Assembly (NCBI GenBank): GCA_035771175.1
Contig: CM069598.1
Location: 22,055,438 to 22,119,437, forward strand
Origin: Paratinospora sagittata
Taxonomy: Eukaryota > Streptophyta > Magnoliopsida > Ranunculales > Menispermaceae
Direction: 5' to 3'
Length of the DNA: 64,000 bases
In this document: piece by piece, positions 1 through 9,200 of the stretch
Numbering within the stretch: the stretch's first letter is position 1
Layout: every line of letters begins with the position of its first letter
Program-made: the position numbers and the translations under genes
Notes under the pieces: model-generated
The model's input: the letters and a program-made list of their open reading frames with translations, nothing else
Databases searched by the model: none
What the model was told of the DNA's origin: nothing

Positions 1-94
1 AACCTTGATTATTTATGTGGGGCTTCTTGTAATTGAGACATGCATCAAACTTATGAACTATTATTCTGCTAGGGTACTATATGAACCTAGATAC

Positions 95-221
95 CTGCAA
101 GACGGTGAGCCTTCCAAAACGTTCTGATAATCTTTCTTGACAGTGTTCACCAAGTCAAGATTATATTTCACACCAGAGAAATTACATTCAGAAGGAAAGG
201 CAAATAAATTGTAAACATCCC
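95..221 (-). CDS. ABA3: ABA3 exon 6
   Basis: It encodes [17 protein letters not shown] and on to VLEGSPSC, ending in phase 2 at donor GTATCT after 95. The acceptor AG is at 223-222. The next exon is outside the window. Confidence 0.93.
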
Positions 222-3200
222 CTGCAATCACAAAAGATATAAAAACTTTCATAAAAGATGGTCCAATGAACACAATGTCAATTCTCATCAGTCTCTTTAT
301 GAGTGTCACTGATGTAATACTGTGTATACCATATGCAATCTCCATAAAGCAAACTTGATAAGACAAACACTAAAAGGTAGCACTACACAAATACAAACGG
401 AATGAACAAGGATAACAAATGGAAGTGAAACAAAGCCTCAAACCCAGACCTTCAGAGAAAATCTATATGGTGGCACTGGCATCTTCTTTTACATTATCTT
501 CCCTGATTTAGAATAAAAGATTAAAATCCTCAACTGGATATTGAAATACAAAAAAACATTGGACCAAGTAAACAACTTAGCCTTTACTTCTTAAATTTTA
601 TATTGGACTGTTTTAGACTCAAACTCTACAATGTCCTCCCCTTTCTGAAAGCTCCTATCCAAACCACTCCATAGAGAAAGAAAATCAAGCATGCAAAGTC
701 TCTACCCACAAGGCCTGAGAGCCTTCAACTTATCACACCAAACAGGAATTGCAGTGCCTGGAGCACCCATCTAATACTGAACGCCAAGTAGCATGCAAAC
801 TAAACACCATTATTGAAAAGCACCAGATAAGAAAATGGCACATTGCTTCTTTCATTTCTCCAAAAAAGGATGCATCAGTATGAAGAAAAGATGCATCAAA
901 TAGTCCTGGAAATGTGGGAAACTCTGGTACTGTTTAAGCAATAAACCATCTAAACCTTATCAACACAGATGTTGTATGTGAGAAATATTTACCTCGGGTA
1001 AGAAAAGAATGACTCCAGAATATTTACAAAGAAATGGTAGAAAGGAGAAAGCTTCAAACCAAAAAACTTTGGAGCAATCTATCTCAACTATACTGGTAAC
1101 TATTTAACACCCACCAAAGCTGGCATACTTCTTTTTCTTTAAGTGATGCTATGCAAGCAAATCTAGATTTCATTGATCAACAAAGTACATATCGGAGAAT
1201 TTACATTCTCAAGTATATGAATTTTTCAAGTTCTACAGATGATAGCAGTTCTGCAACAGTTTCATTGGGCTGAGCAAATTTGGGAGAAATGGCTATCTTC
1301 AGAGGGAGGCTGTCTAGCTCTAATCCGCTCGGTAATTTCAGCAATACCATCATACTTCCTATCTTTATTCATGATACCAAGGAAGGTGGCGGGAAGTATA
1401 GAGAAGAAGATGAAATCCTTCCTATGGAAAGGGAAGACGGGGGAGGGGGTAAAGAGCTTAGTAAAATGGGAGAATGTGCAAAAACCGATTGAGAAAGGTG
1501 GGCTTGGTACAGGCAACATAACAGCAAGGAATATGGCATTATGCGGAAAATGGATATGGAGGCTGTTAGAGGACCAGAGCCCACTGTGGCCAAAGGTGAT
1601 TATTAGTAGATTTGGAAGCTTTTCATTCTCAAAGCAAGAGGTGAGTGCAAGGAGACTAAGGAGGGTCACACATAGAAGCCCTTGGAAATTTAAAGCTTCT
1701 CTAATGCCTCGAGTGTTAGAGAACTGTTGGCCCGAAGTCGGAGACGAACATATATTCCGCTTTTGGGAGGACAAATGGAAGGGAGATAGATCCTTGACAG
1801 AAATATTCCCAAACCATATCGACTTTCTTCTGTGCACAATCATCCATCTCTTCCTTCATTTCAAGGTTCGAAACTTCGATTTCGCCCGACACTTCGACCT
1901 TTAAAAATCGGAATTAATTCGGGGAAGTTCGAGAAGTCTTGGAGAATTATTGTAAAAATTCGCCAACTTAGAAAAGTCTAAAGAATTTCTATATAGATGT
2001 TAAAATATGCATAATTACTATTAGAAATGATGAAAACAAACATAAATAGATACTTTTCACATATAAAAGTATAAATATAATCGGTTGAAACATGTGTTTT
2101 TACATTAATATTGTTTAACGCACATCCAAGAATCAAAAATTCGATTTCAACTTGACTTCGGTCACTTGAAAATTAAAATTAATTTGGAGAAGTTTAATTT
2201 GACATGGAGAATTTTTTGCAAAAATTTCCTAATTAGAGAAGTTCAGAGAATTTTTTTATATATGCTTAAATATATAGATTTATTGTAGTATAAGCTAAAA
2301 AACTAATATAGATAAACACTTTTAATTCATAAAAATACCAATAAGTGACTTAACAAAATCAATCTTATTAAGTGGGTTGATGAATTTGAAATGGTGGCTT
2401 TTGGTATTAATTTATTTTCTTTGTTTTGATATTTAATTTTTTGGTGGCTTGCTTCTCAACTATATACTTTGCTAGTTTGAATCCCACCATGCTTAATTTA
2501 TTAGTTTATTATTTAAATGTATTATTTTTTAATCTTGTTTTATAAGAGTTAACTAAAAGAAGATGGCTTTGGAAACTTTTTTAATTTATTTTTAAGTTTT
2601 TATCTTATTTTAACTTTATTTATTTATTTATTTTGTTTCTTTTCTTCTCTTTTTGGTAAAGCATATCCCATAAACTACATAATTTGTTAGTTTATTAAAT
2701 TATTTTTTAAAATTTATATTGTCATGTTGGTTGATGAAGTTGAAAATAATACATAATTATTGATATTTTTTTGTTTTTATTAATGAAATAACATTTTTTT
2801 ACTTCTTTGTCGAATTTCATCGAACTTTGTTGAATTTTATCGAATTTTATTGAATTTCTTGTCGAATTTTTGCATTTTTTAATTGAAAAATAGAAATTTG
2901 ATTGAAGTTTATCGAATTTTGCCGAATTTTATCGAATTATTTCGGCGTGTTTTTGCATTTTTTATTTTACAACCGCTTCGCACTTCGATGGTAAAAAAAG
3001 GGGAAATAATTCAGTAGAAGTTCGCCGAATTTCGGAGAATTTTCGAACCATGCTTCATTTCACATGGCCTATCATCCATCTCCCATTCTACATCCTAGAA
3101 CCTACATTTACCTAGAGCACTAACTAATAGGGAACAAGATGAAGCTTATTCTCTAATTACCAGCCTAGCTAACCTTTGCTTGTCCAACACACCAAATCAT

Positions 3201-6200
3201 TTGGCATCAACCGGCCACTATTCCAGCAAATCCTTATTTAATATACTGTCCAACTCTCCATCCGTCCCAACATTTCCTTTAGCCAAATATATATGGAAGG
3301 TTCAGGTTCCATCTAAGGTAAAGGTTTTTGGATGGCTAATGGCCCATAGGCGGATTAATACTCATGACATGCTACAAAGGAGAATGCCTAATTTATGTAT
3401 CTCCCCTCATTGGTGTGTTCTATGCGGGCAGGATGGTGAAAACATGGATCATTTATTCTTCTCATGTGATTTTGCTAGTTGGATCTGGTGTTCTTGGTAT
3501 ACATTTTCAGGGGCAGAATGTCCATCCCACGCAATATTGACGAAGGTTTGTCACTGTCCCACATCACAAACACATCTAGTCAAGTGTTGGGGGTGGGGCT
3601 AATTGCATCATATGCAACTTTATGGTCACTATGGTTGGAGCGTAATAACAGAATTTTCAAGAATCAAGCTCGGGGAGAGGATCAACTATGGGAAATGATT
3701 AAGCTGGTTGCTAGCTCTTGGGTGTTCGCATCGAAGTGGAACGCTAGGTTCACTCTTTCGGATTGGATTTTGGGTTGGGATAGATGCTTACATTGAGTAT
3801 ACGAAGTATAATTCAATCATTTGGATTAGGAGGGACATTTTGTTTGTAAATTCTGGTAGAGTTATGCATCTCTGGTGCATACTGTCACTATGTATAGGAA
3901 TTAAAAACAAATTATATAATAAATGAATATCTTTGTTTCTGCTCAAAAAAAAAAAAAAAAAAAAAAAGATGGTGATATTTTACATGCTTGCTCTGAGGCC
4001 AATAAACAATCAAGGTTGACAATAGGTAATTCATAAGCAGAAACTTCTAACAATAAATAAAAGTTCAGAAGTAGGATTTCGCAAAAATCCTTAGGCATGA
4101 CAATACTAACAGAACACCTTATTCGTCCTGCTCAAATGTCAATTAGTTTGGAGATCTAATACTTGATTATTGGATTTATTTCAAAACAAATATTATTCTT
4201 ACAAGCAGTCACATGGTAGGTAAAGTGTGAATCAGTAACATACCAGAAGAAGCAGCTTTAGACGTTTCTTCCAGACCTCTTCCTGGCTTTCTTTGTAGTG
4301 CAGCACAACATGACGCACTAACAGAAGGCTCAACCTCTTGAATATTAATAGCAAAAGCAACAGCCCCTTGGCTGAGAGCATATCTAGAAATTTTTTAAGA
4401 CAAACATAACCACATGATACACAAGACCATCTAGAACATGAAGACATTATGAATCGTAAAAAGTTACTTCATAACACCCATCCACAGTTACGTTATCTAC
4501 CAGAGACTACATGACCAAAAATGTGATTTATTTCCATGATTTTTGCCACAATTTCTGTTCATTTCATTTTATTCCATGGTAAATATTTCATTAAAATTAA
4601 ATATTCTTCTTTGTTAAAGTGCTCTCTAATACAGTAATACGTTCTCGCCAAAGAAACATTAGCTTGTCAGCAGATTTTTAACTTCTTCCCCCATAAACCC
4701 ACCTCACTCGAGCTGCAAGCATCTTGCATTTACGTCAATTTTTATGAGATATAAAACCTTAGAAAAAATATAGTTATGAAATATAGGGAAACTCTTTTGT
4801 ATAACTGTTCCACATCTGGATGCCTGAATAAAATAAAGACCTTAAAACACTAGAAGCTAGGAGACTATTAAATAATTAAATTCCAAAGATATATTACAAT
4901 TGAGGTGCGATCCTCCAGAATCCCTATCATGTTTCAGGAACCACTGAGCTTCAATTTTTTGTAAATTCCATGACCACTGATTACTTTGAGTCTACAAACC
5001 ACCAAAACAAGAGACATAAGATGAATGGTCATTGTCATGCTCTTCTAAATAGAGTCTACACTGATGCCTCTGCCTATATTTGATTTACTTCTATCTCAAT
5101 AACAGAAGTTGCTTCCTTATCATTTCTAATGCAACGAGGTAAGCAAATCAGCCAATTTTTTATAACAATAGTATGAATGTCACTCAGTTTGGAAGTTCAT
5201 TATAGTTCTACTGTTGCAATTTGGGTCCACAAAAGCATTTTTTCTTGGATACGCACTAATTCCAGCAAACGGTTTGCTCCATTTATAGGAAACTTTTGGG
5301 TCAACTATCTCGGTAACCATTTTTTGTATGGCTGCAAAAAGCGGAGATTGCATGCGGTTCTGGAAGTGGATTGTGGTAAGAGATATATATCAACTCAAAA
5401 AAGGGCAGTTTTCTTAACCATAACCAGAAACTGAAAAGAGTGTATGGATTCGGCAGAATGCATTTGAGTCAATCAAAAAGAGAAAAAAAGGCAAAATAAC
5501 AAGGAAAATGGCAGGCAGGAGTTAATAGATTCGTCGCCAATATTACTAGTTTACATGAAATGGTAACGTTCCATTGCCAACATGTCGGCATCTCTACAGC
5601 AAGCAAACAAACTACATCATGACAGGCTCTATATGGTGCTAAAGAAGTAAAGCAGTCTTCAACTTGTGGAATAGAAGTGATTTGATTTGCTCAATGCCTG
5701 CTTTGCCAAAATTTAAACAAGTATCTCAGATTGATTATGATGATAACTCAGAAGCATTAATGCTCCCCAAATGAACTGGTCACAATCTTTACGTGAGAAA
5801 TAAGCTAGACAAACAAACCAAAATGCAAAAGTAGAATTCAGTTGCAACGAAACAAAGTATTCAATATAAGTTGGGAAAATCCAATATTTTACAGCTTAGT
5901 CCAAAAGGAGGCGCCAGTGCTCTCAAAAAGAAAAATTCATGATTTCAATTAAAGAAAAATCGTGATTTCAATTAAAGAAATCAAAAGGTCTTCATTCCAG
6001 GTCCAGAGGTATATTCCCGAATGATGTCGCTGCTTTTTATTTACTTCATGTGACATTCAAGTTTATAATATGTAGGAATAGATAAGCAATAAATTATCAG
6101 TTAAATGATTGATCCAGACCTTTGAGATAGCATCACTTTAAATTATCAGTTAAATGATTGATCCAGACCTTTGAGATAGCATCACTGTCTTTTCAGTTAC

Positions 6201-9200
6201 TTATAAACAACTAAGATTAAAAAAGGGGGGGAGGAGGAAGGGGGAGGGTGGAGGACGGAGGGAATGCAGTTACTGGGTTAACAATTTGTCGAACGGAAAA
6301 TAAAAGGATGTCATTATTTTTGTACCTTAAAATGGGAAAGAATCAGACCTTTCAAAGTCTGATCCAAGAATAATTCAGACTCTATAGATATATCATCCGA
6401 TACCACGGCCTTAGGTTGTGCTGATAAATGAGATGCATGGATAGATTATGATTCCATGAAACATAATAAATAACAGAAGTATCTAATATGCAAGGTAGTA
6501 TTATTTCTACAATCAGAACATCCAACCTCTATGGTTGTAGGATACTCTCTAATACCAAGGACACTGTTATGATTCTCCATAGTGTACATAAAACAGCTGT
6601 CTCGGCTCCAGGGAAAAGCTTCCCCAACTAGTTTTAGTGCTGCTGTTGCCCCCGAAGTGAATATGCATTTGTAGCATTGAGGTGATGCATTACAAAAGTC
6701 AAGTACCTGAACAAAAAGCAGATCTTTCAAGTGACATGGAAAAGAATGAAAATTTTTGCAATAAACAAATATCTTTACAGTTTCCTATGGAAGTCTTATC
6801 TAACAGCAAGTTAATGTATATAGAACTATTTCTTTATTTCTCACATACCTAATTATCCCTAATTTAGGCTAAAAAGAAAATTCCCACAGGAATCCTATCC
6901 CTTGCATCTCACTATGGAAGTGTCAGCGATTCGGATTCTCTAAGATACCATGTTAGAGTTAGACACTTGGTTCACATGCACCCACATCGTTCGCACATGA
7001 GTTTTGATAAGATGACCAGTTTTTCATCTAGCTCCTATTGGCAACAATCAAATCATATCACACATTTTAAATATTAAAAAATCTTTAATTCCATAATTCG
7101 CCAAAAGGTCGAGGACAAAGCCAAGGAATCAAGAGAGGAAATCTCCTCCCAACATTTGATTTTTTAATGGGGAAATATGCAAGAATATGATGCAATGCAA
7201 AACTTTTACCCACTTTTACTGGGTAACCATGGGTAATCAAAAGTCTTCCTAAATAAGTTCCACCTTTCCCAATCCCTTTTAGTGTTTTTTTTTCTTTCTT
7301 CAATTACAATTTACAAAAAAATAAGATAAAGTTCAAAAGAAATCATTTGCTATTTACTTACTGGATTTCTTGTATGGGTATTTTCAACTTTTGCCCTCAA
7401 ATTGAAGATCACTTATAAATTATTCACGGTCTCTATATTCTTGTTATTTACGTCTTTCATGCAAGAAGTGATGTAGATTCGTCGCCGAAGCAATAACAAA
7501 AATACTCAAAATATTACCAAAATAAATTCTAATTGAATAAAATATTCAAAGAGGAAAAAATTATTGATCTTCATTAATCAAATTTAGTAATTGGAGCTCC
7601 TTATATAAATAACTCCCCTATAAACTGCCTAAAACACTTAAAAATAAGGTTCCTAAGTTATTTATAACATAATAACAGCTTCCTAATCCTATTAGAACTC
7701 TATTTAGACACTTCTAAAACACTTTTTAATACACTTAAATAATAAAAGCGAATTTCAAAAAGCTATTTAGAACTACCACTAAAATATATATTTACCAAAA
7801 TAAAAACTTCTTTAAAAAAATTAAAAATAAAACATGCTGAAATACATTATACATCATTCCCCCCTTGTTGGAAAAAATTCGTCCTCAAATTCGAATCACC
7901 ACCTGTAGAATCATCGTAGTATAGAGGATGTCGCACAGTTAAAACTTCAGATGGGTGAAGGTAACCACGTAACTGTACCCTAAAATAAGTTGTTCTAGAT
8001 TCAAATCTAGTGACCACAAATAGAAGTGTCTTCCGATCTAGAACTTTGTTGAAATCAAATATTTCCTCAACTATAAATAACAATCCATTATTTCATTGGG
8101 TTGAAGATCATCATGAGAACTCCTTCGATCAGCAGACGGATTCTCGTGTTCATCTTCGTCGATCCACGTGTTACCCTCTTCAACTTTTGGAGCCAAGGAA
8201 CTCTGTCGATCCACTACAGCACTCCTTGGTCACCAATAATGACCTCTTCCTCAAATTCATCACCATATTCATCAAATACAGGTGGATTATCAAAAGGATT
8301 TGCTTCTCCCATCTTAATTCTATAACAGTTGGTGTAAAACAAACCTCACGGCGAGGTTGTGGGGCAGGCGAATGCCTATGGTAGCAGCGATCCTTGCGAT
8401 CTAGATTTGTTTTTTGGAGACAATGGTATCCTTTCGACTAATCCACTACGGCCGCCACCCACTCACAAGGCCACGAGCCGGGAGACCCACTCACCACGCC
8501 ACCCATGAATAAATCCCAGAATGGAAGTGCCAGAGGGATTCGAACTTGCAACCAGCTGAGTTAGCATTTGCTCGCCCGCCTCCCCCGACCACTGAGCCAA
8601 TACCCTGCGATCTAGATTAATCGCATGAGATTGGTCAGATTCGAACCCCAGCTCTGAATCATGGAATGAAATTGCAGGATTGTCGTGAGACCCCGCAACA
8701 TTCTCCCTGTCTTGGATGACGCCCAACTCTTGAAGTTGTAGCCGCGACAACGTCAAGTGTAAAACAACTTTCAGCAATTGATTCACGGTTTTGGCATTAT
8801 TGGTGATCAATTCTTCAAGTCGGTCGACCCAAGAATTGATTGCGAGTCTTCCTCTTCTCTTCGGCACCATTGACGAAAAAGAGCAAGATTAAACTTGGCT
8901 CTGATACCAATTTTGATGTAGATTCGTCACAGAAGCAAGAACAAAAATACTCAAAAAATAACCAAAATAAATTCTAATTGAATAAAATATTCAAAGAGGA
9001 AAAAATAATTGATCTTCATTAATCAAATTTCGTAATTGGAGCTCCTTATATAGATAGCACCCCTAAAACAACTTCTAAACTGCCTAAAACACCTAAAAAT
9101 AAGTTTCCTAAGCTATCTATAACATAATAACAGCTTCTTAATCATATTAGAACTCTATTTAGACACTTCTAAAACACTTTTTAATACACTTAAAATTAAT

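Noticed and set aside
1262..1843. 193-codon minus-strand frame opposite the LINE
   Set aside because: It is the antisense shadow of the LINE RT segment; only the plus frame shows family motifs.
1854..3062. MULE-type origin with a 10-bp duplication for the insertion in the LINE
   Set aside because: Taking ten bases makes the terminal repeats misalign by two. An 8-bp duplication gives aligned CAWGGTTCGAAA ends, which fits hAT.
5177..5434. 85-codon open frame in ABA3 intron 4
   Set aside because: No recognisable domain and opposite strand to the host gene; treated as a chance open frame.
8536..8600. Possible tRNA gene from matching A and B boxes
   Set aside because: No acceptor stem or anticodon arm can be formed, and the segment has SINE target duplications and an A-rich tail.
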